Positions 9,174 to 16,257 of a DNA stretch of 64,000 nt are shown one piece after another. Numbering within the stretch: position 1 is the stretch's first letter; every line of letters starts with the position of its first letter. Under the pieces are notes generated by a model. That model saw nothing but the letters and a program-made list of their open reading frames with translations. It was not told the origin of the DNA and did no database searches. Position numbers and translations under genes: made by a program. The stretch comes from Epilithonimonas sp042695135 (GTDB lineage Bacteria > Bacteroidota > Bacteroidia > Flavobacteriales > Weeksellaceae): contig NZ_CP170547.1 of the NCBI RefSeq assembly GCF_042695135.1, positions 1,798,001 to 1,862,000 of the forward strand. Direction: 5' to 3'.

Positions 9174-10316
9174 ATGAATTTCAATCTTACAGAAGAGCAG
9201 CAAATGATTCAGCAGGCTGCAAGAGATTTTGCTGTTGCAGAGCTTTTAGAAGGTGTCATCGAAAGAGATAATGAACAAAAATTTCCTTACGATGCCGTGA
9301 AAAAAATGGGAGAGATGGGGTTTTTGGGAATGATGGTAGATCCTAAATACGGTGGTGCCGGTTTGGATAGTATTTCTTACGTTTTGGCGATGGAAGAAAT
9401 TGCTAAAATTGATGCATCTGCGGCCGTTGTAATGTCGGTAAACAATTCTTTGGTTTGTGCAGGAATAGAAAAATTTGCCAGCGAGGAACAAAAAATGAAA
9501 TACCTGAAACCACTTGCAAGTGGTGAAGTAATCGGTGCTTTTGCATTGTCTGAGCCGGAAGCTGGTTCCGACGCAACTTCTCAGGCAACAACTGCAGAAG
9601 ACAAAGGCGACTATTATTTATTAAACGGAACCAAAAACTGGATCACAAATGGCGGAAATGCAACTTATTATGTTGTAATTGCCCAGACTCATCCGGAGAA
9701 AAAACATAAAGGAATCAACGCATTCATCGTAGAAAGAAATTGGGAAGGTTTCCAGGTTGGAAAAAAAGAAGATAAATTAGGAATCAGAGGAAGTGATACA
9801 CACTCTTTGATGTTTACCGATGTGAAAGTGCCTAAAGAAAACAGAATTGGCGAGGACGGTTTTGGGTTTGCATTTGCGATGGCTGTTCTTAATGGCGGCA
9901 GAATCGGGATTGCTTCCCAAGCTTTAGGAATTGCTGCTGGTGCCTACGAATTGTCTCTGAAATATGCCAAAGAAAGAAAATCTTTCGGGACAGAGATCAT
10001 CAATCATCAGGCAATTGCTTTCAAATTAGCAGATATGCATACCAGTATTATGGCGGCAAGAATGCTGATCTATAAAGCGGCTGCTGAAAAAGATGAAGGA
10101 AAAGACATCTCGGAAAGTGGTGCAATGGCAAAATTGTATGCGTCTCAGGTGGCGATGGATACTACGATTGAAGCTGTTCAAATTCACGGTGGTTATGGTT
10201 ATGTAAAAGAATATCACGTGGAAAGAATGATGCGTGATGCAAAAATTACGCAGATCTATGAGGGAACTTCCGAGATTCAAAAGATTGTGATTTCCAGATC
10301 GATATCTAAAAAATAA
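9174..10316 (+). CDS. Acyl-CoA dehydrogenase
   Basis: 380 residues, the normal length for a short- or medium-chain acyl-CoA dehydrogenase. It opens with MNFNLTEEQQMIQQAARDFA. FAD/substrate signatures follow: GAFALSEPEAGSDA (about residue 122), NGTKNWITNGG, and the C-terminal IYEGTSEIQKIVISR, whose Glu is the expected catalytic base. It should carry out the first oxidation step of beta-oxidation or branched-chain acyl-CoA breakdown with electron-transfer flavoprotein as acceptor. It diverges from two acyl-CoA ligase genes, fitting a fatty-acid use locus. Chain length preference cannot be read from sequence alone. Confidence 0.95.
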   Translation: MNFNLTEEQQMIQQAARDFAVAELLEGVIERDNEQKFPYDAVKKMGEMGFLGMMVDPKYGGAGLDSISYVLAMEEIAKIDASAAVVMSVNNSLVCAGIEKFASEEQKMKYLKPLASGEVIGAFALSEPEAGSDATSQATTAEDKGDYYLLNGTKNWITNGGNATYYVVIAQTHPEKKHKGINAFIVERNWEGFQVGKKEDKLGIRGSDTHSLMFTDVKVPKENRIGEDGFGFAFAMAVLNGGRIGIASQALGIAAGAYELSLKYAKERKSFGTEIINHQAIAFKLADMHTSIMAARMLIYKAAAEKDEGKDISESGAMAKLYASQVAMDTTIEAVQIHGGYGYVKEYHVERMMRDAKITQIYEGTSEIQKIVISRSISKK

Positions 10317-10317
10317 C

Positions 10318-10325
10318 TAACTTTG
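10318..10325 (+). promoter_or_regulatory. -7 box of the small membrane-anchored protein gene
   Basis: TAACTTTG, exact TAnnTTTG, starts one base after the dehydrogenase stop codon and lies 19 bases before the ATG at 10345. Confidence 0.5.
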
Positions 10326-10344
10326 ATCAACTAAAATAAATCAC

Positions 10345-10710
10345 ATGAAATATCTTTGGATGACCTTAGCCGTAATTTTTCTATTTCTGGGCGTTTTCGT
10401 CTGGTGGAAATATTACTTTGTATTCGGAGAAGGCGTGAAATCCGGATATCTCAATTATGCTGTGAACAAAGGAAATGTCTTCAAAACCTATGAAGGCAAG
10501 CTGATCCAGGAAGGTTTCGGGGCAGCAAAACCAGGCGCACCGATCGGAAGTAATCAGTTTGAATTTTCTATAGAAAACGAGGCGGTTTTCAAGCAATTGG
10601 AAATGAACAGTGGAAAATACTTTGATCTTCATTACAAAGAGTATCATGGGACTTTGCCTTGGCGCGGAAACACAGTTTACGTTGTGGACAAAGTTCTTAA
10701 TATGAAATAA
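10345..10710 (+). CDS. Small membrane-anchored hypothetical protein
   Basis: 121 residues with one N-terminal membrane helix (about 5-27, no cleavage site evident) and a soluble domain of about 90 residues that contains EGVKSGYLNYAVNKGNVFKT and a closing YVVDKVL. The layout suggests an inner-membrane anchored domain facing the periplasm. I do not recognise a characterised family. It has its own -7 box and a good terminator, so it can be a single-gene unit. Confidence 0.75.
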   Translation: MKYLWMTLAVIFLFLGVFVWWKYYFVFGEGVKSGYLNYAVNKGNVFKTYEGKLIQEGFGAAKPGAPIGSNQFEFSIENEAVFKQLEMNSGKYFDLHYKEYHGTLPWRGNTVYVVDKVLNMK

Positions 10711-10712
10711 AT

Positions 10713-10745
10713 AAAAAACCTTTCCAAAAAAGAAAGGTTTTTTTT
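10713..10745 (+). terminator. Intrinsic terminator
   Basis: AAAAAACCTTTC, loop CAAAAAA, GAAAGGTTTTTT plus further T. Confidence 0.85.
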
Positions 10746-10776
10746 ATCAATTATATTTTAAAATAATATGAATCTG

Positions 10777-10784
10777 TAAATTTG
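10777..10784 (+). promoter_or_regulatory. -7 box of the XRE-membrane regulator gene
   Basis: TAAATTTG, exact TAnnTTTG, 20 bases before the ATG at 10805. Confidence 0.5.
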
Positions 10785-10804
10785 CTCCGGCTTATTAATA
10801 GAAA

Positions 10805-11377
10805 ATGTCAGAACTAAAAAAAATCAGGGAAGAGAAGAATCTAACTCAGGAAGAATTAGCTGGGAAGTCGGGTCTTTCTGTTAGAACCATTCAGCGCATC
10901 GAAGCCGGGATAAAACCAAAAGGTTATACATTGAAAACCTTAGCTTCAATTCTGGACGTTTCTGAAAAAGATCTATTAACTCCAAATATTTCTGAAGAAG
11001 AAATAATAATTGAAGAACAAGTTTTAAAAATAGAAGAAAAAGAGACTATTAATTATAGTTTAATCAAAATCATCAACCTTTCTTCACTTCCTTTTGCATG
11101 GTTTCCGATTGCGAATTTTTTTCCACCTTTATTGATAATGTTTTTCACGAAAGAAAAATCGCCAATCGTAAAACAGATCATTTCACTTCAAATATTTTTA
11201 GCGATCATCTCGCCCATTATTTTTCTGATTGTAGCGTTCTTAAAAATGGGTTCAGCGTCTGTTATGGCAACAATGGTTTTCTTAACACTTGCAAATGTTT
11301 TCATTATTTTGAGGAACACTTACGAAATTGATAAAAAAGGAAAGCTCCGTTACAGGTTGAATTTCAATGTTATATGA
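10805..11377 (+). CDS. XRE-type HTH protein with C-terminal membrane domain
   Basis: 190 residues. The first 58 form a Cro/C1-type helix-turn-helix (KIREEKNLTQEELAGKSGLSVRTIQRIEAG). A charged linker (about 60-82) leads to three or four membrane helices (about 88-180). Such XRE plus membrane proteins are common in Flavobacteriia and are thought to be membrane-tethered regulators; the membrane part resembles DUF4870-like domains. The signal sensed is unknown. It stands alone, with a promoter box 20 bases upstream. Confidence 0.85.
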   Translation: MSELKKIREEKNLTQEELAGKSGLSVRTIQRIEAGIKPKGYTLKTLASILDVSEKDLLTPNISEEEIIIEEQVLKIEEKETINYSLIKIINLSSLPFAWFPIANFFPPLLIMFFTKEKSPIVKQIISLQIFLAIISPIIFLIVAFLKMGSASVMATMVFLTLANVFIILRNTYEIDKKGKLRYRLNFNVI

Positions 11378-11416
11378 TTCTGTCAGGCAATTGTCGGGTT
11401 TTTGTCGGGCATTTTT

Positions 11417-11449
11417 TTTGAATTCAATTTAATTAAATCCGAATCTTTG
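11417..11449 (+). promoter_or_regulatory. Probable promoter of the serine hydrolase gene
   Basis: TTTG (11417-11420), 21-base spacer, AATCTTTG (11442-11449), one mismatch from TAnnTTTG. Confidence 0.4.
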
Positions 11450-11463
11450 TCAAAAATAATTCA

Positions 11464-12930
11464 ATGACAAAAAAACTCTGCATCAGTATTCTTATTCTCT
11501 TCCTTTTCATCGGAAACCTGCAAGCTCAGATTGATAAAAATTCACCATTATTTTTAGAATTAAAGAAACAGGATAGTCTTTTCTTTGACCGTGGTTTTAA
11601 CAATTGTGATATCGCATATCTGGAAAAAACAATGGATGACAATCTGAAATTCTATCATGATTTCGGTGGTTTTCAGGACAAAAAATTGTTTATGGAAAGA
11701 ACTAAAAAAAACATCTGCGGCAATCCCAATCAAAAACCGATTCGTAAAGTGATTGAAAGCAGCTTGGAAGTTTTTCCTTTGTACGATAACGGAAATTTGT
11801 ACGGCGCAATTCAAACCGGAGAACATCAATTTTTTACTCGGGAAAAAAATAAAGAAGATGTTTTGGGAGGACAGGCAAAATTCACTTCAGTCTGGACAAA
11901 AAAAAACGGAAATTGGATCATGAGCGATGTTCTAAGCTACGATCACGGCGATCCGAACAAAACAAAAATCACGGACGATTTAGAAAAATTATTAAAAAAC
12001 AATAATATTCCAACTTTAGGATTAGGCGTCATCGAAGATGGGAAATTGACACAGATAAAAGTTTATGGAACATTAGATGGTAAAAAAATTGCGCCTTATA
12101 ATAGTCTTTTCAATGTGGCTTCTTTAACCAAACCTGTAACTGCAATGACAGTTTTACGTTTGGTAAGCCTGGGAAAATGGAATCTTGATGAGCCGCTTTA
12201 CAAATATTTCACAGATCCTGATATTGCAAATGATCCTAGAAACAAAAAATTAACGACAAGGTTAATTTTGAGCCATCAGACAGGTTTTCCGAATTGGAGA
12301 TGGATGAATAAAGATCAAAAACTCAATTTTGAATTTGATCCCGGAACCAAATATCAATATTCCGGCGAAGGTTTTGAGTATTTGCGAAAAGCTATTGAGA
12401 AAAAATTCCATAAAAGTCTGGAAGAATTAGCTAAAGAAAATATTTTCCAGACAGTTGGAATGAACGACACCAGTTATATCTGGAATGAGAAAAAAGATGC
12501 GGACAGAATTGTCATAGGTTATGACAAAAATGGAAAAGCTTATGACATTGTAAAAAATAAAACCGTGAATGCAGCAGACGATTTAGTTACTTCTGTGGAA
12601 GATTACAGTAAATTTTTAATAGCTGTAATGAACAATGATTTACTTTCTCCAGAAATTTTTAAAGCAATGAAAACCAATCAGGTTGATACCAAAAAGAATA
12701 AATATTTTGGACTCGGTTTTGAAATTTACGACCTAGGAAATAACGAAATAGCCTTATCTCACGGCGGTTCTGATAAAGGTGTGAACACAATCGCCTTCAT
12801 TTTACCAAAAACCAAACAAGGTCTTGTGATTTTTACCAATGTCGATGATGGCTATAAAGTTTATGAATCTATTATGAATCTATATTTTGGAGAAATAGGA
12901 AAGAAGATTGTGGATATTGAAACGAAGTAG
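11464..12930 (+). CDS. Secreted serine hydrolase, beta-lactamase/DD-peptidase fold
   Basis: 488 residues with a signal peptide ending at about residue 22 (NLQAQ). Residues 30-160 form a SnoaL/DUF4440-like domain. The rest is a class C beta-lactamase family domain with the nucleophile motif SLTK (Ser220, Lys223), a YSG at the second motif (about residue 299) and HGG near residue 443. Such enzymes act in the periplasm as esterases, peptidases or, rarely, beta-lactamases; the activity here cannot be assigned. The YSG motif departs from the YxN of classical beta-lactamases, making antibiotic hydrolysis less likely. It appears to be a single-gene unit. Confidence 0.88.
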   Translation: MTKKLCISILILFLFIGNLQAQIDKNSPLFLELKKQDSLFFDRGFNNCDIAYLEKTMDDNLKFYHDFGGFQDKKLFMERTKKNICGNPNQKPIRKVIESSLEVFPLYDNGNLYGAIQTGEHQFFTREKNKEDVLGGQAKFTSVWTKKNGNWIMSDVLSYDHGDPNKTKITDDLEKLLKNNNIPTLGLGVIEDGKLTQIKVYGTLDGKKIAPYNSLFNVASLTKPVTAMTVLRLVSLGKWNLDEPLYKYFTDPDIANDPRNKKLTTRLILSHQTGFPNWRWMNKDQKLNFEFDPGTKYQYSGEGFEYLRKAIEKKFHKSLEELAKENIFQTVGMNDTSYIWNEKKDADRIVIGYDKNGKAYDIVKNKTVNAADDLVTSVEDYSKFLIAVMNNDLLSPEIFKAMKTNQVDTKKNKYFGLGFEIYDLGNNEIALSHGGSDKGVNTIAFILPKTKQGLVIFTNVDDGYKVYESIMNLYFGEIGKKIVDIETK

Positions 12931-13069
12931 TTTAATAGACGTTATTTGTTATTTTATTGCATATTTAACAAATTATGCAGATTTTTTCAATCTGCTAAAT
13001 TGCCAAATCTGCGAGACTAATTATCCAAATTAAATAATCTCAAATGAAAATAATTACAGTTATAAATTT

Positions 13070-13096
13070 TAATTGTAATTATTTTTGTTACAATTA
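13070..13096. promoter_or_regulatory. Palindromic operator upstream of the Rrf2 gene
   Basis: Perfect nine-base arms, TAATTGTAA (13070-13078) and TTACAATTA (13088-13096), separated by nine bases. The -33 element TTTG of the rrf2 promoter (13084-13087) lies inside the spacer, so a bound repressor would block the promoter. The same right arm and spacing recur at 13552-13574 before the next gene. Autoregulation by the Rrf2 protein is inferred. Confidence 0.65.
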
Positions 13097-13115
13097 GAAA
13101 TTATTTATAAATTTG
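13084..13115 (+). promoter_or_regulatory. Promoter of the Rrf2 regulator gene
   Basis: TTTG (13084-13087), 20-base spacer, TAAATTTG (13108-13115), an exact -7 box. Seven bases separate it from the ATG, predicting a near-leaderless transcript. Confidence 0.65.
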
Positions 13116-13122
13116 CATCATT

Positions 13123-13533
13123 ATGAGCAACACAAGATTTGCAACTGCAATACATATTATGACACTTCTTGCCAAAGATCCGCAGGAATGGCTGACGTCT
13201 GACTGGCTCGCTGGAAGTATCAATATCAATCCTGTGATTATCCGTAAAGAATTGGGAAATCTGAAAAATTCGGGTCTTGTAGAAAGCAGACAAGGAAAAG
13301 ATGGAGGTGTAAGAATCGGTAAAAAAGCTGAAGATATCAATGTTGCAGAGATATATGAAGCGATAAAAAACTCCTATGTTCTCGGTAAAAAGAACCAAAA
13401 TCCAAATCCGCTTTGCAGCGTAGGGAAAGACATTAATAAAAATCTTAACCTTTTATTTGCTGAAACAGATGATTTAGTCTATCAATTTTTGAAGAACAAA
13501 AAGTTATCAGATTTTACCGGTCAATTCGATTAA
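13123..13533 (+). CDS. Rrf2 family transcriptional regulator
   Basis: 136 residues with a winged-helix of the Rrf2 type (RFATAIHIMTLLAKDPQEWLTSDWLAGSI, then KDGGVRIGKKAEDINVAEIYEAI). Only one cysteine is present, in PLCSVGKDIN, so it is unlikely to bind an Fe-S cluster like IscR or NsrR. It fits the YwnA/YwgB-like Rrf2 subgroup that usually controls an adjacent NAD(P)-binding oxidoreductase. That arrangement is seen here: the NAD(P)-binding gene lies 57 bases downstream with a related operator in the gap. Repression of both is inferred. Confidence 0.9.
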   Translation: MSNTRFATAIHIMTLLAKDPQEWLTSDWLAGSININPVIIRKELGNLKNSGLVESRQGKDGGVRIGKKAEDINVAEIYEAIKNSYVLGKKNQNPNPLCSVGKDINKNLNLLFAETDDLVYQFLKNKKLSDFTGQFD

Positions 13534-13551
13534 AAAAAATTTAATACAAAA

Positions 13552-13574
13552 TGTAACAAATTATATTACAATTA
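13552..13574. promoter_or_regulatory. Second Rrf2-type operator
   Basis: TGTAA (13552-13556), nine bases, TTACA (13566-13570), with the right arm extended to TTACAATTA, identical to the right arm at 13088-13096. It sits 17 bases before the ATG of the oxidoreductase gene, where binding would block transcription. Confidence 0.6.
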
Positions 13575-13590
13575 ATTTAAAAATTTAATT

Positions 13591-14244
13591 ATGAGCAAAA
13601 AAGTAGCAGTTATCGGAGCAACAGGCTTCGTAGGAAAACAAGTTGTAAACGAATTATCAAACAGAGGTTATGAAGTGAATGCCATCGCAAGAGACAGTTC
13701 AAAAGTAGAGGCAAAGGACAATGTGAACGCCATCAGCGCAGATGTAAATAATGTAGAAGAATTTTCAAAAGTCTTGGAAGGAAATGATGCTGTAATCAAT
13801 ACTTTCAATCCGGGATGGACGAACCCAAATCTTTACGATGACTTCTTAAACGGTTCGAAAAATATCGAAAGTGCAGTCGAGAAATCTGGTGTTAAGAGAT
13901 TCATCACCGTTGGTGGAGCGGGAAGTTTGTTCATCGATGGCAATCAGTTGGTAGACGGTCCGGATTTTCCTGCTGATATCAAACCAGGTGCAACTGCGGC
14001 GAGAGATTATTTGAATGAAATCAAGAAAAACGAAACTTTGGATTGGACATTTTTCTCGCCGGCGATTGAGATGCATCCGGGAACGGCTGGTGTGAGAAAA
14101 GGAACTTACAGAACAGCTTTGGAAAATCCGGTTTTTGATGCGGACGGAAGAAGTATTTTGTCAGTAGAAGATGTTGCCGTTGCTTTGGTAGACGAGCTCG
14201 AGCAGAATAATTTCGTAAAAAAACGTTTTACCGCAGCTTATTAA
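13591..14244 (+). CDS. NAD(P)-binding oxidoreductase (atypical SDR)
   Basis: 217 residues. It starts with a Rossmann nucleotide-binding loop VAVIGATGFVGKQVV, followed by the basic ARDSSK after strand 2, which favours NADPH. Later features are GVKRFITVGGAGSLF and the closing VEDVAVALVDELE. This is the NmrA-like/YwnB group of atypical short-chain dehydrogenases. Family members reduce quinones or act as redox sensors; the substrate is unknown here. It forms a unit with the upstream Rrf2 regulator and likely responds to electrophile or oxidative stress (inference from the pairing). Confidence 0.9.
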   Translation: MSKKVAVIGATGFVGKQVVNELSNRGYEVNAIARDSSKVEAKDNVNAISADVNNVEEFSKVLEGNDAVINTFNPGWTNPNLYDDFLNGSKNIESAVEKSGVKRFITVGGAGSLFIDGNQLVDGPDFPADIKPGATAARDYLNEIKKNETLDWTFFSPAIEMHPGTAGVRKGTYRTALENPVFDADGRSILSVEDVAVALVDELEQNNFVKKRFTAAY

Positions 14245-14314
14245 TCCAAACCACAAAAGACAAAAAAGTTTTTAATTGCTTTAAGTTCTTCAAAAGCTTA
14301 CAAAAATCAAATAA

Positions 14315-14346
14315 AAAACCCTTTCAGTTCAAACTGAAAGGGTTTT
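14315..14346. terminator. Bidirectional intrinsic terminator
   Basis: AAAACCCTTTCAGTT (14315-14329) pairs with AACTGAAAGGGTTTT (14332-14346). It lies between the convergent oxidoreductase and alpha-amylase genes. Confidence 0.8.
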
Positions 14347-14391
14347 CCATTTTAAAGACTTTTTAAATTTATCATCTATCAGTCTATTATC

Positions 14392-15762
14392 TCAAAGTCT
14401 AAATCCTAATTTCTCATAAACCAAATATCCAAAAGCATCCAGACTCACATCAGAACCTTTAATGAATTCACTCTTAGATTTTGTAAATACATTTTTGAAA
14501 CTTCCCACTGAGTTGTCATCTTCTAATTTAAAATTGACAGGATCTTTGGTTGTATTGATTAAGACTAAAACTTCACGTTCACCATTTTTTCTAAGGTAAG
14601 CAAGGATTTTGTCATTTGCGTTTGTGTTTACCCAGAATGTAGTTACTGCCGGATCACCGCCTCTTAAAGCTGGATTTTCAGATTTCAGATCAAATAATGT
14701 TTTGTAGAAGTTTTCCAATTCATATTTTCCAGTCCAGGGGATTGGATCCTTTTCGAAGAACTCGAGACGTTTGGTTTTCATTGGTAATTCCTGACCGTTG
14801 TAGAGCAGAGGAACGCCATTCCACGTAGCTGAAAAAACAGCCAAAGCCGGCGCAAAGTCTCCGTATTTTTCATATTCTGTTCCGTTCCAGGAATTTTCAT
14901 CGTGATTGCTGGTGAACCAGGCTCTCATTGAGTTATCCCCGATTTTTGAATATTGTTCCAGAAGATTTTTAAGGTCAGAAAGCGGCAAATGTTTCTGGTA
15001 GAAATCCTGGGAAAGATGCATCCATTTCCAGCTGTAACTCGCATCGAAAACTTTCCCGTATTCCGGCGCTTCCAACTCATCAAATTCTCCTAAAAAGAAA
15101 AGCGGTTTCAATTTTTCTACTTCGGGTCTTGCCTGCTGCCAGAAGTCAACTTCTACCCAGCTTGCAAGATCACATCGGAATCCATCAATGTTGGTTTCTT
15201 TTACCCAATACTTCATTGCGTCTATCATTGCAAGTCGCATTTCTTTATTAGAATAATCGAGTTCGATGATATCGTCCATTCCACTGGCTTTGTGGAAACT
15301 GCCGTCGGCATCTTTCAGGTAATATTCCGGATGGGTTTTTGTCCAGACGTGATCCCAGCCGGTGTGGTTGGCTACCCAGTCGATGATGACTTTGAATCCC
15401 ATTTTGTGCGCTTCATCCACCAGATGTTTGAAGTTTTCTAACGTTCCGAACTCCGGATTGATGGTTGTATAGTCATAAGCAGCGTACTGACTTCCCAAAC
15501 TTCCTTTCTTGTTGAGCTGTGCAATTGGCGTGATTGGCATAAACCAAAGTGTTTTCACACCCATTTTTTTCAGTCTCGGAAGTTCCTTTTCGAAAGCGGC
15601 AAACGTGCCTTCCGGGGTGTATTGTCTTACGTTGACTTCATATATATTCGTGGTTCGTTTCCAGTCTTGCGGGTTTTCCATAGCTGTTTTTTCGGTGGTT
15701 TTCTGGGTTTTACAGGATAATAATAAGGCGGCGATTGCCGGAATAAGAATCAGCTTTTTCAT
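14392..15762 (-). CDS. Alpha-amylase family glycoside hydrolase, lipoprotein
   Basis: 456 residues. The N-terminus is a lipoprotein signal with lipobox LLLSC (Cys about 17). The GH13 barrel shows the conserved regions in order: DWVANHTG, DGFRCDLASWV (nucleophile Asp), FFLGEFDE (acid/base Glu) and TSNHDENSW (transition-state Asp). A small C-terminal beta domain follows. It should cleave alpha-1,4-glucans at the cell envelope, feeding sugars to the cell. It is not next to a SusCD pair, so it is not in a classic polysaccharide utilisation locus. The promoter is not obvious; a minisatellite lies just upstream. Confidence 0.92.
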   Translation of the reverse strand: MKKLILIPAIAALLLSCKTQKTTEKTAMENPQDWKRTTNIYEVNVRQYTPEGTFAAFEKELPRLKKMGVKTLWFMPITPIAQLNKKGSLGSQYAAYDYTTINPEFGTLENFKHLVDEAHKMGFKVIIDWVANHTGWDHVWTKTHPEYYLKDADGSFHKASGMDDIIELDYSNKEMRLAMIDAMKYWVKETNIDGFRCDLASWVEVDFWQQARPEVEKLKPLFFLGEFDELEAPEYGKVFDASYSWKWMHLSQDFYQKHLPLSDLKNLLEQYSKIGDNSMRAWFTSNHDENSWNGTEYEKYGDFAPALAVFSATWNGVPLLYNGQELPMKTKRLEFFEKDPIPWTGKYELENFYKTLFDLKSENPALRGGDPAVTTFWVNTNANDKILAYLRKNGEREVLVLINTTKDPVNFKLEDDNSVGSFKNVFTKSKSEFIKGSDVSLDAFGYLVYEKLGFRL

Positions 15763-15917
15763 TATAAATAATTTTCTCTTGATCTTGTGAATTCTTGTTG
15801 TCTATTCTGTAAATGTAATAAAAATAAGGAGGTCTAAAAAATATGGATTTGTTAATGTTTTATAAATATTAGTAATCCACTTTGTCTGAATCTGTTTTTG
15901 TGTCTGTAAATATTCTC

Positions 15918-16199
15918 CTGTTGATTTTAAATCGTCCCTTGTTGATTTTAAATCGTCCCTTGTTGAGTTTGAATCGTGCCTTGTTGCTTTTGAATTGTGT
16001 CTTGTTGAGTTTGAATCGTGCCTTGTTGCTTTTGAATTGTGTCTTATTGAGTTTGAATCGTGTCTTGTTGCTTTTGAATCGCGTCTTGTTGAGTTTGAAT
16101 CGTGCCTTGTTGCTTTTGAATTGTGTCTTATTGAGTTTGAATCGTGTCTTGTTGATTTTAAATCGTGTCTTGTTGAGTTTGAATCGTGTCTTGTTGCAC
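15918..16199. repeat. 21-bp minisatellite, 13 units plus a partial
   Basis: Thirteen tandem 21-base units run from 15918 to 16190, then a nine-base partial. Unit types alternate: TTGTTGAGTTTGAATCGTGC plus C, and TTGTTGCTTTTGAATTGTGT plus C. Units 5-7 (16002-16064) are identical to units 9-11 (16086-16148), showing recent block duplication. As the unit is a multiple of three, reading frames stay open on both strands (in one frame a seven-residue NKTRFKx repeat), but any minus-strand product would start inside the terminator at 16206-16227. I therefore read it as non-coding. Confidence 0.9.
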
Positions 16200-16205
16200 A
16201 AAAAA

Positions 16206-16227
16206 AGTCCTGCCAAATGGCAGGACT
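16206..16227 (-). terminator. Intrinsic terminator of the ice-binding-like gene
   Basis: AGTCCTGCC, loop AAAT, GGCAGGACT, with a T-run on the minus strand (16200-16206). Confidence 0.85.
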
Positions 16228-16257
16228 CCTTCTTAAGTTTAATTTTGTTTTTTTTTT

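Noticed and set aside
12971..13015. GCAGATT...AATCTGC hairpin after the serine hydrolase
   Set aside because: The stem lacks a following T-run, so I do not call it a terminator.
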